NCBI GenBank assembly: GCA_021809435.1
Contig: JAKBAD010000001.1
Location: 124,001-188,000, forward strand
Direction: 5' to 3'
Source of the DNA: Pseudomonadota bacterium
GTDB taxonomy: Bacteria; Pseudomonadota; Alphaproteobacteria; Acetobacterales; Acetobacteraceae
DNA: 64,000 nt
Within the stretch, counting starts at the first letter, position 1, and every line of letters begins with the position of its first letter. Shown piece by piece: positions 17,399 through 27,700 of this stretch. A program made the position numbers and the translations under genes. Under the pieces are notes generated by a model, which searched no databases, had not been told where the DNA came from, and saw only the letters and a program-made list of their open reading frames with translations.

Positions 17399-18520
17399 AT
17401 GGAAGGCCATAAGAAGACGAGCCTGAACGAGTATATCTCGCCGGCATCGGAAATCATCGAAGAGGCCCGCGCCGGGCGCATCTTCATCCTCGTCGATGAC
17501 GAAGACCGCGAGAACGAGGGTGATCTCGTCATCCCCGCGCAGTTCGCCACCCCCGAGGCGATCAATTTCATGATCAAACACGCGCGCGGCCTGGTCTGCC
17601 TGGCCATGACCCGCGCGCGCTGCGAATCGCTCGGCTTGCCGCTGATGACCCAGGCCAACGGCACGCGCCACGAAACCGCCTTCACCGTCTCCATCGAGGC
17701 CAAGGAAGGCGTCACCACCGGCATCTCGGCGGCCGATCGCGCGCGCACCGTGGCGGTGGCCATCAACCCCGAGCTCGGGCGTGATGACATCGTCTCCCCG
17801 GGCCACATCTTCCCGCTCATGGCGCGCGATGGCGGCACGCTGGTCCGCGCCGGCCATACCGAGGCGGCGGTGGACATCGCCCGCCTCGCCGGGCTCATCC
17901 CCGCCGGCGTCATCTGCGAAATCATCAATGACGACGGCACCATGTCGCGCCTGCCCGATCTGGTGGCCTTCGCCCAGCGCCATAATCTCAAGCTCGGCAC
18001 CATCGCCGACCTCATCGCCCATCGCAGCCACACCGAGCGGCTGGTCAAGCGTGTCGAACAAGCCATGATCGCCAGCGTCACCGGCGAAATGTGGCGGGTG
18101 ATCGCCTATGAAAGCAAGATCGACCGGCTGGAGCATCTCGCGCTGGTCAAGGGCGATATTTCGGGTGATGAGCCGGTGCTCGTGCGCGTCCATGGCGCCG
18201 ATCTGGTGGGAGATGTGCTGGGCACCCCGCATATGACCTCGCTGCACGGCGCCATGCGTCAAATCGAGCAAGCCGGGCGCGGCGCGGTGGTGGTGGTGCG
18301 CGATTACCGCAAGAACGCCCTGTCCGAGCGCATCCGCGAATTCGCCGAACACAAGCCCCGGGCCTTCGGTCTGCGCGATTACGGCATCGGCGCGCAAATC
18401 CTGCTCGATCTGGGCGTCAAAAACCTGATCCTGCTGTCCAACCACAAGCGCCATATTGTTGGGCATGAAGGCTACGGGCTCAACATCATCGAACAGCGGC
18501 CGATCACCGAGCAGGAGTAA
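17399..18520 (+). CDS. ribB: 3,4-dihydroxy-2-butanone 4-phosphate synthase with degenerate GTP cyclohydrolase II domain (RibBX type)
   Basis: The N-terminal domain (about 12-210) is a full DHBP synthase, with DDEDRENEGDLVIPA, TGISAADRA and the RAGHTEAAVD motif. The C-terminal domain (about 215-370) is related to GTP cyclohydrolase II. It has lost the zinc cysteines: the usual SECLTGDxxxSxRCDCG region reads VHGADLVGDVLGTPHMTS. It also lacks the GRGIGL motif, having RDYRKNALSERI. I therefore call it RibB with a non-catalytic C-terminus, and a real RibA must be elsewhere. A 63-bp gap without an FMN riboswitch separates it from ribE. Confidence 0.9.
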   Translation: MEGHKKTSLNEYISPASEIIEEARAGRIFILVDDEDRENEGDLVIPAQFATPEAINFMIKHARGLVCLAMTRARCESLGLPLMTQANGTRHETAFTVSIEAKEGVTTGISAADRARTVAVAINPELGRDDIVSPGHIFPLMARDGGTLVRAGHTEAAVDIARLAGLIPAGVICEIINDDGTMSRLPDLVAFAQRHNLKLGTIADLIAHRSHTERLVKRVEQAMIASVTGEMWRVIAYESKIDRLEHLALVKGDISGDEPVLVRVHGADLVGDVLGTPHMTSLHGAMRQIEQAGRGAVVVVRDYRKNALSERIREFAEHKPRAFGLRDYGIGAQILLDLGVKNLILLSNHKRHIVGHEGYGLNIIEQRPITEQE

Positions 18521-18525
18521 TAAAC

Positions 18526-18999
18526 TTGGCTACCCAACACGCCCCCGCGCCCGTGGCGCCCGCGCTGCCTGGCCCCGCGCCGCGCATCCTGCTCATCAAA
18601 GCCCCTTATTACCGTCAGGTGATCGAGGGCATGCAGGCCGCCGCGCTCGAGCTGTTCGCCCAGGCCGCCGCCGAGGTCGAACAGATCGAGGTCGCCGGCG
18701 CCTATGAGCTGCCCCAGGCACTGGCGCTCGCCGCCCATGCCGGGTTCGATGGCTTCGTGCTGCTCGGCTGCGTGGTCCGCGGCGAGACCGACCATTACGA
18801 GTTCATCTGCGACTCGGTCCTGCACGGTATTTTGCGCGTCGCCACCACCCACCGGCTGGCCACCGGCACGGCCGTGCTCACCGTCGATACGCTGGCCCAG
18901 GCCATGGCCCGCAGCCACGAGACCGGCGCCAATAAAGGCGCCGAGGCCGCCGCCGCCTGCCTTGGCCAAATCGCCCTCAAACGCCGGTTCGGCGCATGA
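18526..18999 (+). CDS. ribH: 6,7-dimethyl-8-ribityllumazine synthase
   Basis: RibH condenses the RibD/RibA-derived pyrimidine with DHBP to form lumazine. The 157-residue protein has GAYELPQAL, LGCVVRGETDHYEFIC with the catalytic His, and the family C-terminus NKGAEAAAACL. The best start is TTG 18526 behind AGGAG, 5 bp after ribB; no suitable ATG lies nearby. It overlaps nusB by 4 bp (ATGA), giving the common ribH-nusB pair. Confidence 0.94.
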   Translation: MATQHAPAPVAPALPGPAPRILLIKAPYYRQVIEGMQAAALELFAQAAAEVEQIEVAGAYELPQALALAAHAGFDGFVLLGCVVRGETDHYEFICDSVLHGILRVATTHRLATGTAVLTVDTLAQAMARSHETGANKGAEAAAACLGQIALKRRFGA

Positions 19000-19469
19000 A
19001 GCCCCGGCCCAGAACCCTGGCCCGCATGGCCGCCGTGCAGGCGCTCTATCAGGCCGAGCAGGCCGAGCTGAGCGCGGAAACCGTGATCGACCAGTTCGTC
19101 CGCCACCGCATCGGCGCGCTGCCGGGCGCGGAGGCCATCGAGGAAGGCAAGCTGCCCGAGGCCGATGTGCCGCTCTTCGCCCGCCTCGTGCGTACCGCCA
19201 CGCTCCAGCAGGAAACGATTGATGGCATGATCGCCAGCGCCCTGCCCGAGTCCTGGCCCATGACCCGCCTCGACCCCGTGCTGCGCGCGAGCCTGCGCGC
19301 GGGCGGCGCCGAGCTGTGGCTGAACGATGCCGCGCCCGCCAAGGTCGTCATCAACGAGTTTCTCGACGTCGCCCATGGCTTCTTCTCGGGCGATGAACCG
19401 CGCATGTTGAACGGCGTGCTCGACAAGCTCGCCCACCTGCTGCGCCCGGCCGAGTTCCCCGCCGCCTGA
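18996..19469 (+). CDS. nusB: Transcription antitermination factor NusB
   Basis: NusB binds boxA RNA with NusE and supports rRNA antitermination. The 157-residue all-helical protein has the RMAAVQALYQAEQ N-terminal signature and the C-terminal VVINEFLDVAHGFFSGDEPRMLNGVLDKLA segment in two parts. It overlaps ribH and thiL at its two ends (ATGA and a shared A of TGATG), indicating tight translational coupling in ribH-nusB-thiL. Confidence 0.95.
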   Translation: MKPRPRTLARMAAVQALYQAEQAELSAETVIDQFVRHRIGALPGAEAIEEGKLPEADVPLFARLVRTATLQQETIDGMIASALPESWPMTRLDPVLRASLRAGGAELWLNDAAPAKVVINEFLDVAHGFFSGDEPRMLNGVLDKLAHLLRPAEFPAA

Positions 19470-20404
19470 TGGCGGGTGAATTCGACCGCATCGCGCGATA
19501 TTTCGCCCCTTTGAGCGGGCCGGAGGGGCTGGGGCTGCGCGATGACGCCGCCCTGCTCACCCCGCCGCCCGGCGTCCAGCTCGTGCTCACCGTCGATCAA
19601 ATGCTCGAATCGGTGCATTTCCTTCCCGGCGATGACCCGGCGCTGATCGCCCGCAAGCTGTTGCGCCGCAATTTGTCAGACCTCGCCGCCATGGGCGCCG
19701 CGCCGCTGGGCTACCTGCTCACCACCGCCTTGCCCGTGCAAACCCCCGAATCCTGGCTGGCCCGCTTCGCCGAGGGGCTGGCAACCGATCAGGCCCGCTA
19801 CGGCATCAGCCTCATGGGCGGCGACTCGTCATCTTCCAAAGCTGGCATCGCTCTGTCCATCACCGCCATCGGCGCCGTGCCCCAGGGCGCCGCGCTCACG
19901 CGCGCGGGCGCGCGGGCGGGTGATGAAATCTGGGTCACCGGCACCATCGGCGACGCCATACTGGGCCTCAAAGCCCGCCTAGGCGAATGGACGGACCAGG
20001 ACGGCACCCTGACCAGCCGCTCCCTGCTGCCCACGCCGCGCCTGGGCCTCGCCCTGCACGGCCTCGCCCATGCCTGTATCGATATCTCAGACGGGCTGGT
20101 GCAAGATCTCGGCCACATCGCCAAGGCCTCGGGCCTTGCCGCCACCATTCAGGCCGCCGCCATTCCCACCTCGCCAGAGGCCGCCCGCTTCGGCGATGCA
20201 GCCTTACCCGAGCGCCTTACCGGCGGCGATGATTACGAACTCCTGCTCGCCGTGCCCCCAGGGCACGATGCCGCCCTGCGCGCCGCCTGCGGGGCCGTGC
20301 CGGTCACCCGCATCGGCCAGTTCACCGCCGGGCAGGGCGTGCGCGTACTGGGGGGCGATGGCGCGGATCTGCCGCTTCCTCGCACCGGCTGGGCGCATTT
20401 CTGA
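19469..20404 (+). CDS. thiL: Thiamine-monophosphate kinase
   Basis: ThiL phosphorylates thiamine monophosphate to the active cofactor, which Dxs and other enzymes in this window need. The 311-residue protein shows LRDDAALL, the TVDQMLESVHF metal-binding segment, LSDLAAMGA, MGGDSSSS (equivalent to GGDTT), ISDGLVQDLGHIA and GGDDYELL. It is the last gene of the 13.4-20.4 kb operon and is followed by a strong hairpin. Confidence 0.95.
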   Translation: MAGEFDRIARYFAPLSGPEGLGLRDDAALLTPPPGVQLVLTVDQMLESVHFLPGDDPALIARKLLRRNLSDLAAMGAAPLGYLLTTALPVQTPESWLARFAEGLATDQARYGISLMGGDSSSSKAGIALSITAIGAVPQGAALTRAGARAGDEIWVTGTIGDAILGLKARLGEWTDQDGTLTSRSLLPTPRLGLALHGLAHACIDISDGLVQDLGHIAKASGLAATIQAAAIPTSPEAARFGDAALPERLTGGDDYELLLAVPPGHDAALRAACGAVPVTRIGQFTAGQGVRVLGGDGADLPLPRTGWAHF

Positions 20405-20413
20405 AACACAAAA

Positions 20414-20439
20414 ACCCGGCATGCCTGGGCATGCCGGGT
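20414..20439. terminator. Bidirectional hairpin between thiL and rpmG
   Basis: An 11-bp stem ACCCGGCATGC/GCATGCCGGGT with a 4-nt loop. Five T residues follow it on the minus strand, and it lies between convergent thiL and rpmG. Confidence 0.75.
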
Positions 20440-20463
20440 GGGTGAACCTAAAGGAACGCGAAA

Positions 20464-20481
20464 CACGCCCGAAGGGGCGTG
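20464..20481 (-). terminator. Hairpin directly after rpmG
   Basis: Stem CACGCCC/GGGCGTG with loop GAAG, starting 8 nt after the rpmG stop on the minus strand and followed by TTT. Together with the hairpin at 20414 it makes a double terminator. Confidence 0.6.
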
Positions 20482-20488
20482 CCCGATC

Positions 20489-20656
20489 TTACTTGATCTT
20501 GGCTTCCTTGAACTTCACGTGCTTACGCACAACCGGATCATACTTGTTCAGTTCAAGCTTGCCGGTCTGCGCGCGGGCATTCTTTTTGGTCACATAAAAA
20601 TACCCGGTATCCGCGGTGGAAACGAGCTTAATTTGAACAACGTTAGACTTTGCCAT
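20489..20656 (-). CDS. rpmG: 50S ribosomal protein L33
   Basis: A 55-residue protein reading [20 protein letters not shown] then YVTKKN, matching L33, which binds near the tRNA exit site of the large subunit. It has no zinc cysteines, so it is the C-minus, zinc-independent form. It is transcribed on the minus strand after rnr and the S41 protease, in the commonly seen rnr...rpmG neighbourhood, and is followed by two hairpins. Confidence 0.93.
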   Translation of the reverse strand: MAKSNVVQIKLVSTADTGYFYVTKKNARAQTGKLELNKYDPVVRKHVKFKEAKIK

Positions 20657-20721
20657 GTTTCAGAATCTCCAGGTGCGCGCGTATGCCGCAATGGGTTTGG
20701 GTCGTCAAGGGTTTCTCTCGT

Positions 20722-22266
20722 TCACCGCACAAGCGCGGCCCGATAGGCGGTGGGCGAGGTCAGCAAATGGTGCGCCACGCGCAAATCGAGCGGGGTGCCA
20801 ATGGCGGCCGGGCATTGGTCGCGCAGCGCCAGCTCGGCATCAATCGAAACGGGCGCGCGCAATCCGCGTTCGCGCGTGACCGATGAGCCCATCAGATTAT
20901 GCCCCGAATCGAGCGCGTTCATCTGCGTCTGCGCCGCCAGCGCGCCGAGGCTGGTGCACACTTGCGGCATCACGCCCAGCCCCTGCAGCGGCCAGCCGCG
21001 GGCCGCCAGCACGCGGCTCCAGGTCACAAACAATTCGCCGCCATCGGGCAGGGCGGTCAGGGTCTGCACCAGCCCCTTGCCCAGCGTGCCCGAGCCCACC
21101 ACCACCGCGCGGTCATTATCGGCCAGCGCCGAGGAGAGAATCTCGGCGGCGCTGGCCGTCTGCCCATCGACCAGCACCACAATGGGCGCGCCATTGGTCA
21201 AATCGGCGCCTTCGGCCTTGAATTGCTGGTCGGCGTCCGGGTCGCGTCCCTGGGTTTGGGCAATCAGCCCCGAAGCCATCAGCGAATCGGCCACCAGCAC
21301 CGCCTGCGAGAGCACGCCGCCCCGGTTGCCACGCAAATCCAGCACCAGCGCGCTGGGCGGGGGCGTCTGCTGCATCAGCGTGCCCAGCGCCTGCGAGAAC
21401 TGATCGCCCGTGCCTTTATTGAACCCCGTGATGCGCAGCACCGCGATATTGGGTGAGAGCGGCGCCTCGGTGAACACGGTGGGGGGCGGAATCAGCGCGC
21501 GCGTGAGCGTCACGCTTTCGGGCGTTGGCGGGCTGCTGCCATCGGTCGCCTCGGGGTCGATAATGCTGAAACTGACCGTGCTGCCGTTCACGCCATTCAT
21601 GGCGGCGTTCAACGCCTCTATTTGCGCGGGGCTGGTGGCGCGGCCATTCATCGCCAGCACCATTTGCCCGGGCAGCAGCCCGGCATTGGCCGCCGGGCTG
21701 TCGGCGGCCACCGCGCCAATCACCACATGTCCGGCATCGGCCGTGAGCGTCAGCCCGGTGCCGGCCAGGCCCAAAATCATCAGCTCATCCTGCGCCGCCC
21801 GGTCCGGGCTCTCATAGCGTGAATAAGGGTCGAAATGATTAAACAGTTCATCGAAGAAATTGCCGATGATCCCTTGCGTGCCGGCCTGCTGCAAAGCGGG
21901 CGAGGCGCCATAAGCCGTCGCCGCGATTCGCGCCGCCGCCTGTCCCCAGGCCGTGGCGTCGGCATCCGCGCCGGGCGCCGGCACGGCCAGCAGCAGGGCA
22001 TTGGGGCCATAAAGCCGGATCTGCCCGTCTTGCATATTGGTGGTCAGGTCAGGATCGAGCGCGGCCAGCCCGTTCAGCCCCCACAGGGTCATTTGCGGCA
22101 AGGTCAGCGCCTGTAGCGAGCGCGGCGCGATATAGGCCAGCGCGGCCGACCATACGGCCCCCGCCAGCCCCTGGTCGAACCCTGCGGTGGCGGCCATGGC
22201 CGGCCGGGCCGCCAGCGCCACCGGCAGCCACAGCACAAACAAAAAAAGAAGCCCCGCCCGTTTCAC
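20722..22266 (-). CDS. S41 family peptidase with PDZ domain (CtpA-like)
   Basis: A 514-residue exported protease. A signal peptide is visible (LLFLFVLWLPVALAARPAMA). The family entry segment HFDPYSRY is followed by a PDZ domain (about 165-250; GTGLTLTADAGHVVIGAV, NAGLLPGQMVLAMNG). The catalytic core has LDLRGNRGG, the serine in VDGQTASAAEILSSAL and the lysine in GTLGKGLVQT. These proteases trim C-termini in the periplasm. The GTG start overlaps the rnr stop by 4 bp. Confidence 0.88.
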   Translation of the reverse strand: MKRAGLLFLFVLWLPVALAARPAMAATAGFDQGLAGAVWSAALAYIAPRSLQALTLPQMTLWGLNGLAALDPDLTTNMQDGQIRLYGPNALLLAVPAPGADADATAWGQAAARIAATAYGASPALQQAGTQGIIGNFFDELFNHFDPYSRYESPDRAAQDELMILGLAGTGLTLTADAGHVVIGAVAADSPAANAGLLPGQMVLAMNGRATSPAQIEALNAAMNGVNGSTVSFSIIDPEATDGSSPPTPESVTLTRALIPPPTVFTEAPLSPNIAVLRITGFNKGTGDQFSQALGTLMQQTPPPSALVLDLRGNRGGVLSQAVLVADSLMASGLIAQTQGRDPDADQQFKAEGADLTNGAPIVVLVDGQTASAAEILSSALADNDRAVVVGSGTLGKGLVQTLTALPDGGELFVTWSRVLAARGWPLQGLGVMPQVCTSLGALAAQTQMNALDSGHNLMGSSVTRERGLRAPVSIDAELALRDQCPAAIGTPLDLRVAHHLLTSPTAYRAALVR

Positions 22267-24587
22267 CTGCGCCGCTTTTTCTCTCGAGGAGGTTTGGACT
22301 GTGACATCTTGCCGCGTTTATGCGGCGCGGCCGGTTTGCTGCCCTTGGCGCCCTCGGGCCATTCGCCCAAGCCCAGCAGCAGCCCGCCGGTCATTGGCTT
22401 GGCCTCGTTCAGCCGCACGGTCAGCTCCTGGGCCAATGAAAACACCACGCGGCTCTTGCGCCCGCACAGACTCTGGGTGGCCTCATCATGCACCCAGTAA
22501 TCGTCCGGCAGATTTGCCATGCTCAAGAATCCACTTGCCCCGCTCTCCACTAAAGTGACGAATAGCCCGTATTTCGTCACCCCCGAAACCCGGCCCTCGA
22601 ACAACTCTCCCACGCGGTGTTGCAAATAGAGCGCAAGATACCGGTCGGTGGAATCGCGCTCGGCCAGTGCCGCCCGGCGCTCGGTGGCGGTGATATGCTC
22701 GGCCGTGTCGGCGAAGCCGGCCAGGTCATCAGGGCTCAGCCCATCGCGCCCGAGCTTGAGCCCGGTAATCAGCGCGCGGTGCACCAGCAGGTCGGCATAG
22801 CGGCGAATGGGCGAGGTGAAATGCGCGTACCGGCTCAGCGCCAGGCCAAAATGTCCAATATTTTCAGGGCTGTATTCCGCCTGAGACTGTGAGCGCAAAA
22901 TCGTCTCATTCACCAGCACGGCCTGCTTCGTACCCTCCACCAGCTTCAAAATCCGGTCGAGTTCGCGCGGGTGCAGCTGGTCGCCGGCCTTCAGCGAGAT
23001 GTCGAGCGTGTGCAGAAAACTGCGCAAATGGTCCAATTTCTCCGCCGAGGGCGGGGCGTGAACGCGATACATACAGGCCTGTCTCAGCCGCTCCAACTCT
23101 TCCGCAGCGCAGACATTCGCCAAAATCATGAATTCCTCGATCAGCCGGTGCGCGGCCAATCTGGGGCGCGGCTTTATGCTCTGCACCCGCCCATCCTCGC
23201 CCAGCACCACCTTGCGCTCGGGAATATCCAGATCGAGCGTGCCGCGCCGCTCCCGCGCCTCGTGCAGGGCATGAAAGGCGGCGTAAAGCGCGGCGTGCTG
23301 TTCAGGGTTTTCCTCAAACTCCGCCTGAATCTGCTCGTAAGTCAGCCGCGCCGAGGAGCGCATCATCCCGCGCCCAAAGGCATGGCGCAGCTTGTTGCCA
23401 TGCACATCTATGTGCATCTCCACAAACAAACATCCCCGGTCCTCGCCGGGCTTGAGCGAGCACAACCCGTTCGAGAGTTCCTCGGGCAGCATCGGCACCA
23501 CGCGGTCGGGAAAATAGCAGCTATTGCCGCGCACCCGCGCCGCGCGCTCCAGCGCCGAGCCGGGCTTCACATAATGCGCCACATCGGCAATCGCCACAAT
23601 CAGCCGGTAGCCGTGCGGCTCGGCGCTGGCAAACACCGCATCGTCAAAATCGCGCGCATCCGCGCCATCGATGGTAATCAGCCCCAGCGCGCGCAAATCG
23701 GCGCGCTTGCCCAGGCTCACCGGCCGGGCGCGCCGCGCCTCTTTGAGCGCGTCTTCGGGAAACTCCACCGGAATCCCCGCCTGCGCGATGGCGATCATCG
23801 ACACCGAGCGCGCATCATTGGCCGAGCCAATGCGCTCGGTCACGCGCGCGGGCTTGGGTCCAAAGGGTTTGCCCGGCAGCGGCAGGGCGCGCACAATGTC
23901 ATTATCCACCGCGCCCATCGTTTCCCCTTCGGGCACCTGCCATTCGGTCTTCTGGCGCTTCTCCACGGGCTCAATGCGCCCGCCGCCATGGGTCATGGGG
24001 TGAAACACCCCGATGATCGAGCCGCCATGCTCCTCGAGCCGCTTGATCGTGCGGCCTTCATATTTATCCGGCCCCACACGGCGCAATTTCGCCAGCACGC
24101 GCGCGCCCGGCGCCAGCGCCGCCGCGCCCCGGCGCTCGGGCGCCATGAAAATAACCGGCGGGCGTCCCGGGCCATCCCATGCCACCGGGCGGGCAATCGC
24201 CTCGCCGTCGCGGTCGAGCCCCGTCACCTCCACCAGCGCCGTCTCGGGCAGGCGCCCGGCATCGCTGAAGCGCTTGCGCCCGGCGCGCTCCGCCGCGCCC
24301 TCGCCCTCGAGCGATTTCAGCAACCCGCGCAGCGCCTTTTTCTGCTCATGCGGCACCGAAAACGCCCGCGCGATGTCGCGCATGTGCGGCACATTCGCGG
24401 CCTCGGCCAAATAAGCCCGCAGCGCCTCGCGCGAGGGCAGGGGACTCGCCGGCTGCCCCTCCAGCCCGGCCAGCGCGCGCGGCTTTTTGGCCGGCTTCGC
24501 GGCTTTGGCGGCCTTTGGCGGCTTCACGCTCTCCCCGGTCTCGGGTTTGGCGGCCTTAACGCGGGGTTTCTTGTGCACGGTCTTCAT
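22263..24587 (-). CDS. rnr: Ribonuclease R
   Basis: A processive 3'-5' exoribonuclease of 774 residues. The N-terminus is Lys/Ala/Pro-rich, followed by the winged-helix region, cold-shock domains, and the RNB catalytic domain with the acidic motif DGADARDFDDAVFA. The S1 domain near the C-terminus (GRVSGVTKYGLFVTL) precedes a basic tail ending KPPREKKRRR. Start ATG 24587 gives the usual basic N-terminus; a longer frame to 24659 adds sequence without homology. It is the first gene of rnr-S41 protease-rpmG. Confidence 0.93.
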   Translation of the reverse strand: MKTVHKKPRVKAAKPETGESVKPPKAAKAAKPAKKPRALAGLEGQPASPLPSREALRAYLAEAANVPHMRDIARAFSVPHEQKKALRGLLKSLEGEGAAERAGRKRFSDAGRLPETALVEVTGLDRDGEAIARPVAWDGPGRPPVIFMAPERRGAAALAPGARVLAKLRRVGPDKYEGRTIKRLEEHGGSIIGVFHPMTHGGGRIEPVEKRQKTEWQVPEGETMGAVDNDIVRALPLPGKPFGPKPARVTERIGSANDARSVSMIAIAQAGIPVEFPEDALKEARRARPVSLGKRADLRALGLITIDGADARDFDDAVFASAEPHGYRLIVAIADVAHYVKPGSALERAARVRGNSCYFPDRVVPMLPEELSNGLCSLKPGEDRGCLFVEMHIDVHGNKLRHAFGRGMMRSSARLTYEQIQAEFEENPEQHAALYAAFHALHEARERRGTLDLDIPERKVVLGEDGRVQSIKPRPRLAAHRLIEEFMILANVCAAEELERLRQACMYRVHAPPSAEKLDHLRSFLHTLDISLKAGDQLHPRELDRILKLVEGTKQAVLVNETILRSQSQAEYSPENIGHFGLALSRYAHFTSPIRRYADLLVHRALITGLKLGRDGLSPDDLAGFADTAEHITATERRAALAERDSTDRYLALYLQHRVGELFEGRVSGVTKYGLFVTLVESGASGFLSMANLPDDYWVHDEATQSLCGRKSRVVFSLAQELTVRLNEAKPMTGGLLLGLGEWPEGAKGSKPAAPHKRGKMSQSKPPREKKRRR

Positions 24588-24710
24588 GGTCCCAGTATGG
24601 GGCCGGACGCGCCAGAGAACCATGCCGGGCGTAAAAAAATCACCCCCGAAAACATCCATAGGTTGCCAAATATAATTTGTTTTAAGTCAGAGATTGTATA
24701 ACCTGCCCCC

Positions 24711-27700
24711 GTGCCCGGCCAGATCGACATCACCGCCCCCGCCACGCTGAGCGTCCTGGCCGGATCCGCCTCGCCATCCTCGCTCATCGACCTGCCGCCC
24801 CCACCCAGCCTGGCGGAAATTGGCGGCTCTGGCACACTCAGTGTCACGCTCACGGCGGGCAACAGCCAGGCGGTGCTGGCGGTGGCGGGCGCGGCTGGCG
24901 TCACCCTCGCTGGCGGGGGCGATGCGCTCACCCTCTCCGGCACGGTGCTCGAGCTCAACGCCGCCCTCACGGGCCTCACCCTCGCCGAACCCCTCGGCGC
25001 TACCAGCGATCTCCTCACCCTCACGGCCAGTGATGGCGCATTGGCCACCGCCGCCACCTTCGCGGTCAAGGCCATCTCCACCCTCGGCCCGGCCTTCGTC
25101 GCCCCGCCCACGCTGGTGCCGGTTATGGCGGGCACGGTGGCTTTGGTGCCCGGCCTGCTCATCGCCGACCCCATCGCCAGCGGCCTCGCCGCCATGGGGC
25201 TGGGGCGCGAGGAAACCCTCAGCCTCACCCTCTCAGTGACGTCTGGCGTGCTGCTGCTGCCTGGCCTTGGCGCGCAAAGCGGCGTCGCGGCCACCGGCGT
25301 CGGCAGCCCCCAGATCGAACTGACCTTCACCGCCAATGAGCTGGCCGAGGTCAACAGCCTGCTCACCGGCCTCGCCGTCACCGGCGTCACGCAATGGGGC
25401 GAAAATCTCTATTACACGCTCTGGAATTTAAGCGGCCCGCTGCCCCAGTCGGTCACCTCCGGCAATCTGTTCCTCTATTCCCCCCACACCCTCGCCAGCA
25501 CCGGCACGCTGGCCCTGGGCGGTGAGACCGTGATCTCAGGCCCCACCTCGCTCACCACCCCGCTCACCGGCTTCACCGAACTCATCGGCCCCGCGGCCGG
25601 TGCGCTCACCCTGGCGCCCAGCGCCAACCTCCTGGTGCCCGAGGCCGGCCTCACCCTCTCTGGCACCAGCATGGTGCGGGGTCAGCTCTCGGCCGCCTCC
25701 CTCAGTGTCACCGGCACGGTGTTCACCGCCTCCGCGCCGGTCATCGCCGGTCATCTCGCGCTCGCTCCCAACGCCGTGCTCACCTTCGCCAATGGCCTCT
25801 CCGCCGCCGCGTCCATCGCCACCGACTACGCCGAAGGCATCTCGCTCGGCACCGGCGCGGTGCTCGCGGGCGCGGGCCAGCTCAGCGTCGGGTATTTCTC
25901 CGAATCCGGCCTCATCACGGGCGCCGGCACCATCCTCGCGCCCAGTGGCGACACGCTCACCCTCGCGGCGGGCGCGGTCACTGGCGGGGTCGATCTGGCG
26001 GTGCAAGGCGGTGGCGCCATGGTGCTCGGCCCGCTCGCTCAGCTTTATGGCGTGTTCCTCAACACCCCGCTCACCATCGCCTCCGATGTCACGCTGAGTT
26101 TCCTCACCGCCGCCGCCCAGCCGCTTACCGGCGGCTATGCCGGCACGCTGGGCGGGCAGGGCGGCGCCTTCATCATCTCCGGCGCACAGAATTTCGCGGG
26201 CACCATCGCCGGTTTCCAGGCGGGTGATGAGCTGGTCTTCCCCGGCCTCACCGGCGTCAGCGTCTATAACGTCACCGCCAATGGCTTCGCTGTCGCGGGC
26301 ATCGATCAATATGGCTCCACCCAAAGCTTCACCTTCGCGGCCGCCATCCCCGCCAGCCTGGCCGTCGCCGCGGGGCTCGACACACAGGGCGACCCGGCCA
26401 TTTATCTGCGCGCGGCGTCGGCTCAGCTCAGCCAGGCCGCGCCGCTGGCCGACAGCGCCGGCACGCCGCAGCTCCTCGCCGGGCTGGCGCTCGCGCTTGG
26501 CGCCCCCACCACCAACGCGCTCAGCCTCACCCTTGCGGTTGGCCATGGCGGCCTGGCCGTGGGGGGGGCGTCATTCGCCCCCACCATCACGCTCACGGGC
26601 GCCAGCCTCAGCGCGCTCAACGCCGAGCTGGCCGCGCTCTCTTATTTGGGCACCGGCCTTGCCGACCAACTCACCCTCACAGCCACCACCGGCATACCGG
26701 GCGGCCTGTCCGAAACCATTTCCATCTCGCCCGCCGCCGCCGGCGCCGCGGCCTTCACCCCCGGCGCGGCGTTCAGCGCGGCCGAGCTGGTCAGCTTCAC
26801 CGGCACCACCGGCGCCATCGGCCAGCCGCTCGCCGTGGGGGGGCTGGCCGTCACCGGCACCGCCGATTTCTCAGCCCCCATCAGCGCGGCGGGCTATGGC
26901 GGCACCGCCCTGCTGGTCGATGCCGGCGGCGATGCCCTGTTCGGCCCGGCCGCCAGCGCCTGGCTCACCGGCAATGTCACGCTGGGCGACACCGCCGGTC
27001 CCGGCCAGCTCGATATATGGGGCGCCAGCCTCTCGGTTACCGGCACGCTTGGCGAATCAGCGGGCAGCGCGGCTTTCATCACCGGGGCCGCCACATTTGC
27101 CGGCGCCATCGACCTGCAGGGCGGCGCTAACCTCAACCTCGCCGGCAGCCTCGCCGCCGCCACGGCCACGCTGGACGCGGGCGCCACCCTGCTGGCCTTT
27201 GGCGGCGCCGCGCTCAGCCTTGGCACGCTGGCCAATAGCGGCGCCATCACCCTGGCCAATGCCGCCACGGCGGCGCTCACCGCCTATGCCGGCGCGGGCA
27301 CGCTGGCGCTGGGCGGTCAGGCCTCGCTCGGCGTAACCGGTACGCTCGCCCTCACGGGCGGGCTGCTCGCGCTTGGCCCGGGTGCCACCCTCATGGCCGC
27401 GGGGCTCAACACGGCCGCCGGGCTGGTGCAGGCCGCCGGGCTCATCGCGGCCGGGGCCAGCGCCACGCTTGGCGCGGTGAGCCTCACGGGTGGCACGCTC
27501 GCCGCCGCCACCCTCACCGAGGCCGGCACCCTCACCGGCCAGGGCGTCATCAAAGACACGTCTCTCACCCTCACCGGCGGGCTTGAGGCCGTAGGCGGGC
27601 AGTTGCTGGTGGGCGGCGCGCTCAGCGCGCCTGGCAGCCTCGTGGTGGCTTCCACCGGCACGCTGGAGCTGGCGGGCGCGGCCAGCGGGGCAGGGGGCAT

